From assembly GCA_947174335.1 (NCBI GenBank), contig CAMWIM010000003.1, positions 1 through 64,000 of the forward strand: a DNA stretch of 64,000 nt, read 5' to 3'. Below the pieces are notes generated by a model. It did no database searches, had not been told where the DNA came from, and saw nothing but the letters and a program-made list of their open reading frames with translations. Of this stretch, positions 17,642-28,007 are shown in pieces; the stretch's first letter is position 1; every line of letters starts with the position of its first letter. The position numbers and the translations under genes were made by a program. Origin of the DNA: an uncultured Porphyromonadaceae bacterium (GTDB lineage Bacteria > Bacteroidota > Bacteroidia > Bacteroidales > Muribaculaceae).

Positions 17642-18814
17642 GTGGATTACCAAACGAAAAAAATTGCGCTGCTCGGCTCTACCGGCTCTATTGGGCGACA
17701 AGCTCTCGAAGTCATTCGCCAATATCCCGACCGTTTTAAAGCCGAGATTCTGATCGCAGGTCAAAATGTAGATACACTCATCGCTCAGGCTTTGGAATTC
17801 CGTCCCAAAATGGCTATTATTGCCAATCCCGAGCATTACGCCAAACTAAAACAAGCCCTCGCCGGTACCGGCATCGAAACCGCGAGCGGTCAGCAAGCGG
17901 TTGTCGATGCAATGGCTCTTGATTGCTTTGATACTCTGCTCAACGCTACTGTCGGATACAGTGGACTTGCCCCGACACTCAACGCAATTGCATATCACAA
18001 AAAAATAGCACTCGCCAACAAAGAGACTCTCGTTGTTGCCGGTGAAATTGTCACCGAAGCCGCCCGCAAAAACAACATCAAAATAATGCCGGTCGATTCA
18101 GAACATTCCGCTATATATCAATGTCTTGTTGGCGAAGACATCAATAGCGTTACCGAACTCATCGTTACCGCCTCAGGAGGTCCGTTCCGTACTTTCACTC
18201 CCGAACAAATTGCCAAAGCCACCGTTAAAGATGCGCTTAACCATCCAAACTGGTCTATGGGGTCAAAAATCACTGTCGATTCAGCTACGATGCTCAACAA
18301 GTCTTTTGAGATTATTGAAGCCCGATGGCTTTTTGACATCCCAGGCGAACGCATTTCGGCAATCGTCCATCCCCAATCAATCATCCACTCGATGGTTCGG
18401 TTTCACGACGGCGCAGTCAAAGCCCAACTCGGAGTTCCCGACATGAAACTTCCCATCCGCTACGCAATCGGCGAAGAAACACGATTGGTAACCGACGACG
18501 CTCCACTCGATTTCAAACTATATACAAATCTCACATTTGAGACTCCCGACGACAAACGCTTTCCCTGCGTCACCCTCGGACATTACGCTCTCAAACGCGA
18601 AGGAACTGCAGCTTGTACAATCAATGCAGCCAACGAAATTGCCGTCGCAGCATTCCTCAAAAATCAAATACATTTCAACGACATCTATCGCACGATAATG
18701 TCAACCCTCGACTCGACAACATTCATCCAAACTCCCGACTACCACGATTATGTCGCCGTCAACGATGAAGCCCGTCAAAAAGCATCTCAATTCATTCAAT
18801 CAATCAGCAAATAA
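17642..18814 (+). CDS. dxr: 1-deoxy-D-xylulose 5-phosphate reductoisomerase
   Basis: The 390-residue protein starts at GTG 17642. It has the NADPH-binding motif LLGSTGSIGRQALEV, the LANKETLV motif, PVDSEHSAI with metal-binding Asp and Glu, and the flexible loop around HPNWSMGSKITVDSATM. It converts DXP to MEP, the committed step of the non-mevalonate isoprenoid pathway. It leads a five-gene operon that also holds ispE of the same pathway. Gaps to the next four genes are 10 to 18 bases. Confidence 0.97.
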   Translation: MDYQTKKIALLGSTGSIGRQALEVIRQYPDRFKAEILIAGQNVDTLIAQALEFRPKMAIIANPEHYAKLKQALAGTGIETASGQQAVVDAMALDCFDTLLNATVGYSGLAPTLNAIAYHKKIALANKETLVVAGEIVTEAARKNNIKIMPVDSEHSAIYQCLVGEDINSVTELIVTASGGPFRTFTPEQIAKATVKDALNHPNWSMGSKITVDSATMLNKSFEIIEARWLFDIPGERISAIVHPQSIIHSMVRFHDGAVKAQLGVPDMKLPIRYAIGEETRLVTDDAPLDFKLYTNLTFETPDDKRFPCVTLGHYALKREGTAACTINAANEIAVAAFLKNQIHFNDIYRTIMSTLDSTTFIQTPDYHDYVAVNDEARQKASQFIQSISK

Positions 18815-18829
18815 CATCTCAAAATAATT

Positions 18830-20257
18830 ATGGAATCAATCCTGATTAAAGGACTTCAACTAATCGTCGCTCTTAGCCTTTTAGTTATCATTCACGAATT
18901 TGGTCACTATCTCTTTGCACGAATCTTCGGAATCAGAGCCGACCGCTTTTTCCTCTTTTTCAATCCTAAATTTTCGCTCGTAACCTACGACCCGTTAACC
19001 CGTAAATGGAGTTTCTTCAAACGTAACACAACCGAAGAAGAAAACCTCGAACGTGCAAAGCTCGTTAAAAAACGCTTTGACGAAACCGGCAAAGCCTCTT
19101 GGCGCGACACCGTTTATGGCATCGGCTGGATTCCATTGGGCGGTTACGTTTCAATCGGCGGAATGATTGACGAGTCAATGGATAAAAAGCAGATGGAAGA
19201 ACCCGTCCACCCCACCGACTTCCGTTCAAAACCCGCTTGGCAACGCTTTTTTGTAATGTTTGGTGGTGTGCTTTTCAACTTCATTCTCGCAATTATCATT
19301 TACATAGGCATAGCCATTCACTGGGGCGACTCCTACGTTCCATACGACAAAGCTTTTGGTGGTATGGACTTCTGCGACCTCGGTCTTGAAGCCGGATTCC
19401 AAAACGGTGACGTGCTCCTCACCGTTGACGGCAACAAAATCAATTCAGCCGACTTCAACCTTTTCAAAGCTCTTGAGTCAAAATCGATTACCGTTCTTCG
19501 CGACGGCAAAGATACCGTTGATGTCGAAATTCCCGAAAACTTCATTCTCAAACTCAACGATGCCGGAATCAAGCAATTTATGGCATTCCGCCTCCCCGTT
19601 GTCGTTAAAGAGACAATACTCAATCAGCCCGCTGAAAAAGCCGGACTTCTTTCTGGTGACCAAATCGTTGCAATCGACTCAATCTCAACACCTTCTTACT
19701 CGGAATTTGCACCCACTCTTCTTGAAAATGCCGACAAAGAAGTTACTTTGACAGTCAAACGCGGTGACAATACGATATTTGTCAAAGCCATCCCCGATGA
19801 AAACGGTAAACTTGGCTTTATGCTCACACCGCTCAACGAGATTTACCCCGTCGAAACAGTCGATTACTCATTCTTTGCAGCCATTCCAAAAGGTATCAAA
19901 GACGGTACAAACCAACTTGTAACCTACGTTGGTTCGCTGAAATATCTTTTTACAAAATCGGGGGCTCAATCGGTTGGAGGATTCGGCTCAATCGGTGCGC
20001 TTTTCCCTGAAAAATGGAGTTGGTATTCATTCTGGCAAATCACCGCATTCCTTTCTGTTATCCTTGCATTCATGAACATTCTACCTATTCCCGCACTTGA
20101 CGGCGGACACATCGTATTTGTTCTCTATGAAATGGGCACACGTCGCAAACCGTCAGAAAAAGTGTTGGAATACAGCCAGATGATCGGTCTCGCTTTCCTC
20201 GTCTTCCTGCTCATTTATGCAAACGCAAACGACATCTATCGTTTCTTTATAAAATAA
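18830..20257 (+). CDS. rseP: Site-2 protease family membrane metalloprotease RseP
   Basis: The 475-residue protein has a first membrane helix carrying HEFGH (22-26), the zinc site, and a C-terminal helix with NILPIPALDGGH, which provides the third ligand. Two PDZ-like regions lie between (about 185-330). This is the M50B architecture of RseP. It cleaves transmembrane segments of anti-sigma factors or signal peptides inside the membrane. The long charged loop after residue 45 is common in Bacteroidetes members. The dxr-rseP pairing is also common in bacteria. Confidence 0.95.
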   Translation: MESILIKGLQLIVALSLLVIIHEFGHYLFARIFGIRADRFFLFFNPKFSLVTYDPLTRKWSFFKRNTTEEENLERAKLVKKRFDETGKASWRDTVYGIGWIPLGGYVSIGGMIDESMDKKQMEEPVHPTDFRSKPAWQRFFVMFGGVLFNFILAIIIYIGIAIHWGDSYVPYDKAFGGMDFCDLGLEAGFQNGDVLLTVDGNKINSADFNLFKALESKSITVLRDGKDTVDVEIPENFILKLNDAGIKQFMAFRLPVVVKETILNQPAEKAGLLSGDQIVAIDSISTPSYSEFAPTLLENADKEVTLTVKRGDNTIFVKAIPDENGKLGFMLTPLNEIYPVETVDYSFFAAIPKGIKDGTNQLVTYVGSLKYLFTKSGAQSVGGFGSIGALFPEKWSWYSFWQITAFLSVILAFMNILPIPALDGGHIVFVLYEMGTRRKPSEKVLEYSQMIGLAFLVFLLIYANANDIYRFFIK

Positions 20258-20267
20258 TACTTCCGTC

Positions 20268-21458
20268 ATGGCTCAAAAATATCCCCAAATATCTCTCAAA
20301 CGAGGTAAAGAAGAATCGCTCGACCGTTTTCATCCTTGGGTTTTCTCAGGCGCAATCCACCACATGCCCGAAGGCATCGAAGAGGGGGACCTCGTTACAA
20401 TCACTGCTCATGACGGTCGTATCATCGGCTCGGGTCATTTTCAAATCGGCAGCATCGCCGTGCGTATGCTCGACTTTGGCGACACCGTGATAGACAAAGA
20501 CTTCTATTACACACGTTTATCTCAGGCTTTGGCTCTACGTCGTTGCCTCGGACTTGACCGCCCTGACAATAACGCCTACCGTCTTGTGCACGGTGAAGGC
20601 GACTTTTTGCCCGGACTTGTCATTGACATCTACGGCTCGACTGCCGTTGTTCAAGCCCACTCGCCCGGTATGCACTACGCACGTCAAATCATTGCCGAGT
20701 GCCTTGTTTCACTTCCCGACGCAAACATTAAAAACGTTTACTATAAATCAGAGACAACCCTCCCCTACAAGGCCCGCCTCGACCCAGTCAACGACTACAT
20801 AATCGGCTCATACGAGACCGATATTGCTGTTGAAAACGGACTTAAATTCCACGTTGACTGGCTAAAAGGTCAAAAAACCGGGTTCTTTGTTGACCAACGC
20901 GACAACCGCTCGTTGCTTCAGCACTATTCCAACAACCGTCGTGTGCTGAATATGTTCTGCTACACCGGTGGATTCTCGGTATATGCCATGAGAGGCGGTG
21001 CCGTTAAAGTCGACTCGGTTGACTCTTCAGCCAAAGCTGTCGCACTCACCCGCGGGAACATCGACCTCAACTTCCCCGGTGACACCCGTCACTCAGCCTA
21101 TGCCGAGGATGCCTTCAAATTTCTTGAAACTATGGAGCCTGACAGCTACGACCTCATCGTGCTCGACCCTCCGGCATTTGCAAAACATCGCAGTGCGCTC
21201 CGCAACGCTTTACGCGGTTATCAGCGACTAAACGCAATGGCATTCAAAAAGATAGCAAAAGGCGGTATTCTTTTCACATTCTCTTGCTCCCAGGCTGTTT
21301 CAAAAGAACAGTTTCGACTTGCCGTATTCTCGGCAGCCGCTTCAACCGGTCGTAAGGTCAGAATCCTTCACCAATTGACCCAACCTGCTGATCACCCCGT
21401 AAACATCTATCACCCCGAAGGCGAATACCTCAAGGGGCTCATTCTCTATGTCGAATAA
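20268..21458 (+). CDS. rlmI: 23S rRNA (cytosine-C5)-methyltransferase, RlmI family
   Basis: The 396-residue protein has an N-terminal PUA domain (PWVFSGAI, about 1-75), a middle domain, and a Rossmann methyltransferase core with GFFVDQRDNR, VLNMFCYTGGFSVYAM and LDPPAFAKH. This is the RlmI/YccW layout; E. coli RlmI makes m5C1962 in 23S rRNA. It stands in the dxr operon between rseP and the peptidase gene with gaps of 10 and 11 bases. Confidence 0.93.
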   Translation: MAQKYPQISLKRGKEESLDRFHPWVFSGAIHHMPEGIEEGDLVTITAHDGRIIGSGHFQIGSIAVRMLDFGDTVIDKDFYYTRLSQALALRRCLGLDRPDNNAYRLVHGEGDFLPGLVIDIYGSTAVVQAHSPGMHYARQIIAECLVSLPDANIKNVYYKSETTLPYKARLDPVNDYIIGSYETDIAVENGLKFHVDWLKGQKTGFFVDQRDNRSLLQHYSNNRRVLNMFCYTGGFSVYAMRGGAVKVDSVDSSAKAVALTRGNIDLNFPGDTRHSAYAEDAFKFLETMEPDSYDLIVLDPPAFAKHRSALRNALRGYQRLNAMAFKKIAKGGILFTFSCSQAVSKEQFRLAVFSAAASTGRKVRILHQLTQPADHPVNIYHPEGEYLKGLILYVE

Positions 21459-21469
21459 CAATTAACCTT

Positions 21470-23488
21470 ATGAATAATTTCAAAACTGCAGCAATCTCAG
21501 TTTGTGCTGCGCTCCTTTCTATACAAGCAATGAACTCAAAAAGCAATAATGATTTCAACTATGTTGTCGACAACTTTGCCGACATCGAGGTGCTTCGCTA
21601 TCAGGTACCCGGCTTTGAAGACCTCTCCCCTAACCAGCGCAAGCTGATTTATTACCTGACCGAAGCCGCTCTTGCCGGTCGCGACATCCTTTGGGATCAG
21701 CACGGGAAATATAACCTTGAGCTTCGTCAGCTTCTCGAAAACATCTACACATCTTATAAAGGTGACCGCAATTCAACCCAATTTAAAGCTTTTGAAAAAT
21801 ATCTCAAACAGGTTTGGTTTGGCAACGGAATTCACCATCACTACTCGATGGATAAATTCACACCCGACTTTTCACGCGATTTCTTTGACTCTCAGGTTGC
21901 CCTACTCCCTGCTGCGAAACGTCCTGCCAATCTTGAAACTCTCACCGACATAATCTTCAATCCTCAGACTCTTGCCAAACGAGTAAATCAAGCTGAAGGT
22001 CAAGACCTTATTTTAACCTCGGCTTGCAACCTCTATGACGAAGGCATCACTCAAAAAGAGGTTGAAGACTATTTCGCCGCAAAAAAAGATACGACTGATC
22101 TTACACCGATTTCTTATGGTTTGAATACCCGCATCACCCGTGACAAATCGGGCAATATTGTTGAACAGACCTATAAATCAGGTGGTCTTTACGGCGAGGC
22201 TATCGACCGAATCATCGAAAACCTTGAAAAGGCTTTACCTTACGCTGAAAACAACCAGCAAAAAGAAATAATCGAGTCGCTTATCAAATATTATCGCACA
22301 GGCAACCTTCGCGATTTTGACGCATACTCAATTCTATGGGTTGACGACACCAACTCTCAAGTCGACTTCATAAACGGCTTTATCGAATCTTACGGCGACC
22401 CCCTCGGCATGACCGGCGCATGGGAATCAATAGTGAACTTTAAAAACGTTGAAGCCTCCCACCGCACCGAAGTCCTCTCAAACAATGCTCAATGGTTTGA
22501 AGACCGTTCACCTGTTAATCCCAAGTTCCGAAAACCCGAAGTCAAAGGTGTCTCAGCAAAAGTAATCACCGCCGCAATCCTCGCCGGTGACTCTTACCCC
22601 GCTACTCCTATCGGTATCAACCTTCCAAATGCCGATTGGATTCGTGCGGCTCACGGCTCGAAATCGGTTACTATCGAGAATATTACCGAAGCCTACGACA
22701 AAGCGAGTCATGGCAACGGCTTCAATGAAGAATTTGTCATTGACGAGCCTACACGCCAACTACTTGACAAATATCTCTTTATCACCGACAACCTCCACAC
22801 CGATCTTCACGAATGTCTAGGTCACGGATCCGGTCGTTTGCTCCCCGGTACCGACCCCGACGCTCTGAAGGCTCACGGCTCAACTCTCGAAGAAACCCGC
22901 GCCGACCTCTTTGCACTCTATTATCTTGCCGATCCCAAACTGATTGAACTCGGATTGCTCGACGACCCCGACGCCTATAAAGCCTCATATTATAAATATA
23001 TTCTCAACGGATTAATGACTCAGCTCGTTAGAATTGAGCAGGGTAAAGACGTTGAAGAAGCCCACATGCGCAACCGTAAACTCATCGCCGAATGGGTTCT
23101 CGACCACGGCAAAGTCGATAACGTAGTTGAACTTGTCAAGATTAGCGGCAAAACTTTTGTCAAAATCAACGATTACGATAAGCTCCGCACTCTCTTCGGT
23201 CAGCTTCTCGGTGAAATTCAGCGTATTAAGAGTGAGGGCGATTATGAAGCAGGACGTGACCTCGTTGAAAAATATGCAGTCAAAATTGACCCTGCCATAC
23301 ATCGTGAAGTCCTCGACCGCTACGCCAACCTGACAATCGCCCCATACAAAGGTTTTGTAAATCCTGTCTACACACCCCACCTTGATAACACCGGCAATCT
23401 TATTGATGTCACTGTATCTTATGATGAGAACTACATTGACCAGATGCTTCGTTATTCACGCGATTACTCTCCTTTGACAAACAAATAA
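21470..23488 (+). CDS. Dipeptidyl peptidase III family zinc peptidase (M49)
   Basis: The 672-residue protein has the M49 zinc motif HECLGH at 447-452, the one-residue-shorter form seen in Bacteroides DPP III, and the third-ligand motif EETRAD at 474-479. DPP III removes dipeptides from the N-terminus of short peptides. A hydrophobic N-terminus (about 4-18, AISVCAALLSIQAM) may be a signal peptide, which would place it in the periplasm. It lies in the dxr operon before ispE, with no metabolic link to isoprenoids. Confidence 0.92.
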   Translation: MNNFKTAAISVCAALLSIQAMNSKSNNDFNYVVDNFADIEVLRYQVPGFEDLSPNQRKLIYYLTEAALAGRDILWDQHGKYNLELRQLLENIYTSYKGDRNSTQFKAFEKYLKQVWFGNGIHHHYSMDKFTPDFSRDFFDSQVALLPAAKRPANLETLTDIIFNPQTLAKRVNQAEGQDLILTSACNLYDEGITQKEVEDYFAAKKDTTDLTPISYGLNTRITRDKSGNIVEQTYKSGGLYGEAIDRIIENLEKALPYAENNQQKEIIESLIKYYRTGNLRDFDAYSILWVDDTNSQVDFINGFIESYGDPLGMTGAWESIVNFKNVEASHRTEVLSNNAQWFEDRSPVNPKFRKPEVKGVSAKVITAAILAGDSYPATPIGINLPNADWIRAAHGSKSVTIENITEAYDKASHGNGFNEEFVIDEPTRQLLDKYLFITDNLHTDLHECLGHGSGRLLPGTDPDALKAHGSTLEETRADLFALYYLADPKLIELGLLDDPDAYKASYYKYILNGLMTQLVRIEQGKDVEEAHMRNRKLIAEWVLDHGKVDNVVELVKISGKTFVKINDYDKLRTLFGQLLGEIQRIKSEGDYEAGRDLVEKYAVKIDPAIHREVLDRYANLTIAPYKGFVNPVYTPHLDNTGNLIDVTVSYDENYIDQMLRYSRDYSPLTNK

Positions 23489-23506
23489 ATCTCTACCTGA
23501 GGTCTT

Positions 23507-24340
23507 ATGATACTGTTTCCAAACTGTAAAATAAATCTCGGGCTACACATTCTCGCCCGGCGCCCCGACGGTTATCACGATATTGAAACCGTTATGGTGC
23601 CGGTCGATTTGACCGACATTCTTGAAATTGTTCCATCCCAAACCGACAAGACCTCATTAACCGTCACAGGCAATCACGTTGACTGTCCAACCGAAAAAAA
23701 TCTTGTCATCAAAGCACTCAGGGCAGTTGAAAAGTTTGTCAACCGGCAACTTCCTGTCGACATCTATCTGAGAAAAATCATTCCCGACGGAGCAGGTCTT
23801 GGCGGTGGTTCATCTGATGCAGCCTTTACAATTAAAGGATTAAACATCATCTTTAATCTTGGATTAACCGACTCAGAAATGGCTTCAATCGCCTCGACCG
23901 TCGGTGCTGACTGCCCGTTTTTCATCTACAACCGACCGATGCTTGCCACCGGAACCGGGACAACCCTATGCCCGGTACAGCTCATCCCTGATTTCAAAAA
24001 TCTCTCATGCCTGATTGTCAAACCGACCGAAGGCGTTTCGACCGCCGAAGCCTATGCCGGTGTAACACCTCAACAACGCCAAATTTCTCTCACTGCAATT
24101 ATTTCCGAGCCTGTAATCAATTGGCAATCAAAACTTTTCAACGACTTTGAAAAATCGGTCTTTGAGAAACGGCCCGAGATAGCCGATGTAAAAAAACGGC
24201 TCATTGATTCGGGTGCGATATATGCAGCTATGAGCGGTTCGGGATCTTCGGTCTTTGCTTTTTTTGAAAATGACAAAATGGCAGACGACATAGCCAAATC
24301 AATCTCAAACGGCTTTTGTCAAAAAGTTAAGCTTCTTTAA
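23507..24340 (+). CDS. ispE: 4-diphosphocytidyl-2-C-methyl-D-erythritol kinase
   Basis: The 277-residue GHMP kinase has the N-terminal PNCKINLGLHI with the catalytic lysine, the ATP loop GAGLGGGSSDAA, and the C-terminal GSGSSVFAFF. It phosphorylates CDP-ME at the 2-hydroxyl in the MEP pathway, two steps after Dxr. It ends the dxr operon. About 108 bases follow before grpE, with no clear terminator. Confidence 0.96.
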   Translation: MILFPNCKINLGLHILARRPDGYHDIETVMVPVDLTDILEIVPSQTDKTSLTVTGNHVDCPTEKNLVIKALRAVEKFVNRQLPVDIYLRKIIPDGAGLGGGSSDAAFTIKGLNIIFNLGLTDSEMASIASTVGADCPFFIYNRPMLATGTGTTLCPVQLIPDFKNLSCLIVKPTEGVSTAEAYAGVTPQQRQISLTAIISEPVINWQSKLFNDFEKSVFEKRPEIADVKKRLIDSGAIYAAMSGSGSSVFAFFENDKMADDIAKSISNGFCQKVKLL

Positions 24341-24448
24341 GTGAACGTTATCGCCCGAAAATTTGTTATCATCATAAAAGAAAATGCTGAAAAATCTATT
24401 TTTGGCAACATTTTTGCATGAGATAATAAAAACTTAAAACTTGATAAT

Positions 24449-25036
24449 ATGGACGATAATAATAAAAAACAACACAACATTCACGACGAAGCTGTTGAAG
24501 CCTCTGAAGTAATGGATGTCATGCCCAATGAGGAAGTTTCTGAAGGCGCTGAAGTTGAAGGCGTTGATGAAATCGAATCTCTCAAAAATCTACTCCAACA
24601 ACGTGACGAAGAACTTGAAAAACAGAAAAAAGAATACCTCTTCCTCATGGCTGAGTTTGACAACTTCCGCAAACGTAACGTTCGCGAGCGTTCCGAACTT
24701 CTCAAAAATGCCGCAGAAGGGGTTATAAAAGGTCTTCTTCCTATCGTTGACGACTTTGAACGCGGTTTGGTGGCTATCAAAGATTCAAGCGATGCCGATG
24801 CGGTCAAAGAAGGCATGGAGCTTATCTATAACAAACTCGTTAAATATCTTGAACAGAACGGCGTTAAGGAAATCCCAACAAAAGACGCTGATTTTGACAC
24901 CGAATATCACGAAGCAATCGCAATGGTACCGGTTGAAGACCCCGCTTTGAAAAATAAAGTCATCGACACTGTCTCTAAAGGCTATACCCTCAACGACAAA
25001 GTCATCCGCCATGCAAAAGTAGCTGTTGGACAATAA
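24449..25036 (+). CDS. grpE: Nucleotide exchange factor GrpE
   Basis: The 195-residue protein begins with an acidic low-complexity stretch and a long coiled coil (about 40-100: [19 protein letters not shown]), then [15 protein letters not shown] and the beta-wing VRHAKVAV-type end ([11 protein letters not shown]). GrpE releases ADP from DnaK. It is followed after 29 bases by dnaJ; dnaK is not in the window. A shared heat response is plausible, but no CIRCE-like inverted repeat is visible upstream. Confidence 0.96.
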   Translation: MDDNNKKQHNIHDEAVEASEVMDVMPNEEVSEGAEVEGVDEIESLKNLLQQRDEELEKQKKEYLFLMAEFDNFRKRNVRERSELLKNAAEGVIKGLLPIVDDFERGLVAIKDSSDADAVKEGMELIYNKLVKYLEQNGVKEIPTKDADFDTEYHEAIAMVPVEDPALKNKVIDTVSKGYTLNDKVIRHAKVAVGQ

Positions 25037-25065
25037 TACCGGTAACCTCTAAAAATCATTTGACG

Positions 25066-26244
25066 ATGAGTAAACGCGACTATTACGAAGTTCTCGGCGT
25101 TGATAAAAATGCAACTGCCGACCAGATAAGAAAGGCTTATCGTAAGCTTGCCATCAAATATCACCCCGATAAAAATCCCGATGATAAGGACGCCGAAGAA
25201 AAATTCAAAGAGGCTGCCGAAGCTTATGACGTGCTTAGCGATGACGAAAAACGTAAGAAATATGACCAGTTTGGTCACGACATGGGTCCCCAAGGATTCC
25301 CCGGTGGCGGTGGTGGATACTACAGCTCGGGCGGAATGTCTATGGACGATATTTTTGAACATTTCGGTGACATTTTCGGTGGACGCTTCTCCGGTCAATG
25401 GGGTGGCGCGACCGGTGGCGGTCGCCGCCGTCGCGGTCCATCAGTAAAAAAAGGTAGCGACCTGCGCGTGAGAGTCAAAATGACTCTTGCCGAGATTGCA
25501 ACCGGTGTTACCAAGACTCTGAAAATACCTACTCAAGACAAATGTACCTACTGTAACGGTACAGGTGCGAAAGACGGCACTGCCTTCTCTACCTGTCCAA
25601 CTTGTCACGGTTCAGGTGTTGTCCAGACCGTTCAGAACACGATGTTCGGACAAATGGCGAGCGAATCGGTTTGTCCAACCTGTAACGGTACCGGTAAAGT
25701 GATCACTACCCAGTGTACCCACTGTCACGGTACAGGTGTTGAGAAAAAAGACAATCAGGTTTCATTCCACATTCCTGCCGGAGTGGTCGACGGTATGACA
25801 TTGACCGTTTCTCAAAAAGGTAACTTCCCCCGCAACGGTGGTGCCGAAGGCATCCCCGGCGACCTCCTGGTTGTAATCGAAGAAATCAAAGACGAAGAAC
25901 TCATCCGCGATGGCAACGATGTAATCTATAACCTCATGCTTGATCTCCCGACTGCAGTTCTCGGTGGTTCGGCTGAAGTTCCGACAATCAACGGTCGTGC
26001 ACGACTCAAGATTGCCCCCGGAACTCAACCCGGTAAGGTTCTCCGACTCCGTGGCAAAGGTATTCCCGACTATCAGTCTCGAATGCCGGGCGACGAACTT
26101 ATCAACGTCATGGTCTACATCCCCGAGCAGCTCAATGACGAAGAGAAAAAACTCTTTGAATCGCTTAAAGATAAGCCCGGTATAAAACCCGATCAGTCAA
26201 CCGTAAAACGTATTTTCAGCAAATTACGTCATATTTTTGAATAA
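25066..26244 (+). CDS. dnaJ: Chaperone protein DnaJ
   Basis: I use the ATG at 25066, giving [12 protein letters not shown] and 392 residues; an in-frame TTG at 25060 adds only two residues. The J-domain holds HPD (YHPDKNP). A Gly-rich linker follows (about 75-125), then four zinc-finger repeats CxxCxGxG ([32 protein letters not shown]) and the two C-terminal substrate domains. It stimulates DnaK ATPase and hands over unfolded clients. It closes the grpE-dnaJ unit before a perfect terminator. Confidence 0.97.
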   Translation: MSKRDYYEVLGVDKNATADQIRKAYRKLAIKYHPDKNPDDKDAEEKFKEAAEAYDVLSDDEKRKKYDQFGHDMGPQGFPGGGGGYYSSGGMSMDDIFEHFGDIFGGRFSGQWGGATGGGRRRRGPSVKKGSDLRVRVKMTLAEIATGVTKTLKIPTQDKCTYCNGTGAKDGTAFSTCPTCHGSGVVQTVQNTMFGQMASESVCPTCNGTGKVITTQCTHCHGTGVEKKDNQVSFHIPAGVVDGMTLTVSQKGNFPRNGGAEGIPGDLLVVIEEIKDEELIRDGNDVIYNLMLDLPTAVLGGSAEVPTINGRARLKIAPGTQPGKVLRLRGKGIPDYQSRMPGDELINVMVYIPEQLNDEEKKLFESLKDKPGIKPDQSTVKRIFSKLRHIFE

Positions 26245-26266
26245 TAACTGACACGTTATAAACATT

Positions 26267-26304
26267 AAAACCTCGATGATGTCAAAAAATCATCGAGGTT
26301 TTTT
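26267..26304 (+). terminator. Terminator of grpE-dnaJ
   Basis: AAAACCTCGATGAT pairs perfectly with ATCATCGAGGTTTT around an 8-base loop, with further T downstream. Confidence 0.9.
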
Positions 26305-26328
26305 ATTTATAGTCATCTCAAAAATTAC

Positions 26329-26336
26329 TACCTTTG
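26329..26336 (+). promoter_or_regulatory. -7 box of dnaB
   Basis: TACCTTTG matches the consensus and lies about 60 bases before the dnaB start, between the dnaJ terminator and the gene. Confidence 0.55.
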
Positions 26337-26397
26337 CATAAACGATTTTGCAGAATCAAATTTCAAACAGAATTTACACATATCTTCAATATACCTA

Positions 26398-27978
26398 ATG
26401 GCAGTTACAAACCCGACATCGAAATATGGAGACCGCAAAGGTCGCGACAAACAACAATCCGAGTACATCACTCAGGGACGTATGCAACCGCGTGACATCG
26501 ATCTTGAACAAGCTGTGCTCGGCGCATTGATGCTCGAAAAAGATGCATACGCCGTTGTTTGCGACATGCTCAAACCCGAAACTTTCTATGAGCCGGCTCA
26601 CAATTTGATTTTTGAAGCAATACGCGCCCTCGGTACCGCCCAGCAACCGATCGATATGCTGACCGTCACCGAACAGTTGCGTCAAGACGGAAATCTCGAC
26701 AAAATCGGCGGCCCAATATATATATCTGAGTTGACCTCGCGAGTTACATCGAGTGCCAACATTGAATTCCATGCCCGAATACTCGCTCAAAAATATGTTG
26801 CTCGCGAACTCATCTCGTTTGCAGCCAACATCGAGACTCAGGCATTTGACGAGAGTAACGATATTGACGACATTCTGCAAGTTGCCGAAGCCCGCATTTT
26901 TGAAATTTCACAGCGAAACGTAAAAAAACAGGTTACTCAAATCGACCCGGTCATTGCTCAGGCAATTGAACAGATTCAAATTGCAGCCAACCGCGAAACC
27001 GGTTTAAGTGGTCTTGCATCAGGCTATCACGATCTCGACAAAGTTACTTCGGGATGGCAAAACAGTGACCTCATCATCATTGCCGCACGTCCGGCGATGG
27101 GTAAAACAGCATTTGTGCTTTCAATGGCTAAAAACATGGCGGTCAACTACAACACCCCTATTGCCATTTTCTCGCTTGAAATGTCAAACCTTCAGCTTGT
27201 TAACCGTTTGATTTCAAATGTCTGCGAGATTGAAGGTGAAAAAATCAAGAGCGGTCGTCTTGACGAACGCGAATGGGACCAGTTGATGTCGCGCGTAAAA
27301 AATCTTCAGAGCGCACCCCTCTTCATCGACGATACACCCGCCTTGTCAATCCTTGACTTGCGTACCAAAGCCCGCCGTCTTGTCAGCGAGCACGGTATCA
27401 AAATGATTATCATCGACTACCTCCAGCTGATGAATGCTGCAGGTATGAAATTTGGTAGCCGCGAACAGGAGGTAAGTATGATTTCACGTTCTCTCAAACA
27501 TCTTGCCAAAGAGCTTAACATCCCTATCATCGCCCTTTCACAGTTGAACCGTTCGGTCGAAAGCCGTTCCGACGACAAACGTCCTCAGTTGTCTGACCTT
27601 CGTGAATCGGGTGCAATCGAGCAGGATGCCGATATCGTATGCTTTATCCACCGACCCGAGTACTACCTCAAAAGCGGTGTAAATGCCGAAGGACACGACA
27701 TAAGAGGTCTTGCTCAGTTTATCATCGCCAAGCACCGTAGTGGTTCGGTTGGAGACATTGACATGAGATTTAGAAACAAGTTTGCCCGTTTTGAAAACTG
27801 GGTACCCAACGATATTGATTCAGGTCATATCGAAACAATTGAATCTCGCTTAAATGGTGGAAATATTAGCAGATTGGGAGATGACTCCGATCCGCTTGCC
27901 GGACCGATACCAAGCTCTAATCCTCTCAACGGAGGCTCAGCCAACATCACAAATGATTACGAAAATCCTCCATTCTGA
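26398..27978 (+). CDS. dnaB: Replicative DNA helicase DnaB
   Basis: The 526-residue protein has the N-terminal helical domain (DLEQAVLGALMLEKDAY), a linker, and a RecA-like C-terminal domain with Walker A ARPAMGKTAF and Walker B IIIDYLQLM. The SQLNRSVE and RSGSVGDIDMRF segments are also typical. It unwinds DNA at the replication fork as a hexamer. It is slightly longer than E. coli DnaB because of N- and C-terminal polar tails. There is no sign of an intein. The M23 peptidase gene follows after 29 bases. Confidence 0.97.
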   Translation: MAVTNPTSKYGDRKGRDKQQSEYITQGRMQPRDIDLEQAVLGALMLEKDAYAVVCDMLKPETFYEPAHNLIFEAIRALGTAQQPIDMLTVTEQLRQDGNLDKIGGPIYISELTSRVTSSANIEFHARILAQKYVARELISFAANIETQAFDESNDIDDILQVAEARIFEISQRNVKKQVTQIDPVIAQAIEQIQIAANRETGLSGLASGYHDLDKVTSGWQNSDLIIIAARPAMGKTAFVLSMAKNMAVNYNTPIAIFSLEMSNLQLVNRLISNVCEIEGEKIKSGRLDEREWDQLMSRVKNLQSAPLFIDDTPALSILDLRTKARRLVSEHGIKMIIIDYLQLMNAAGMKFGSREQEVSMISRSLKHLAKELNIPIIALSQLNRSVESRSDDKRPQLSDLRESGAIEQDADIVCFIHRPEYYLKSGVNAEGHDIRGLAQFIIAKHRSGSVGDIDMRFRNKFARFENWVPNDIDSGHIETIESRLNGGNISRLGDDSDPLAGPIPSSNPLNGGSANITNDYENPPF

Positions 27979-28007
27979 ACCACTCTTGACCAAAGATATT
28001 ATCACAA

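Noticed and set aside
24341-24448. Heat-shock operator (CIRCE) upstream of grpE
   Set aside because: I looked for the TTAGCACTC-type inverted repeat and found none.
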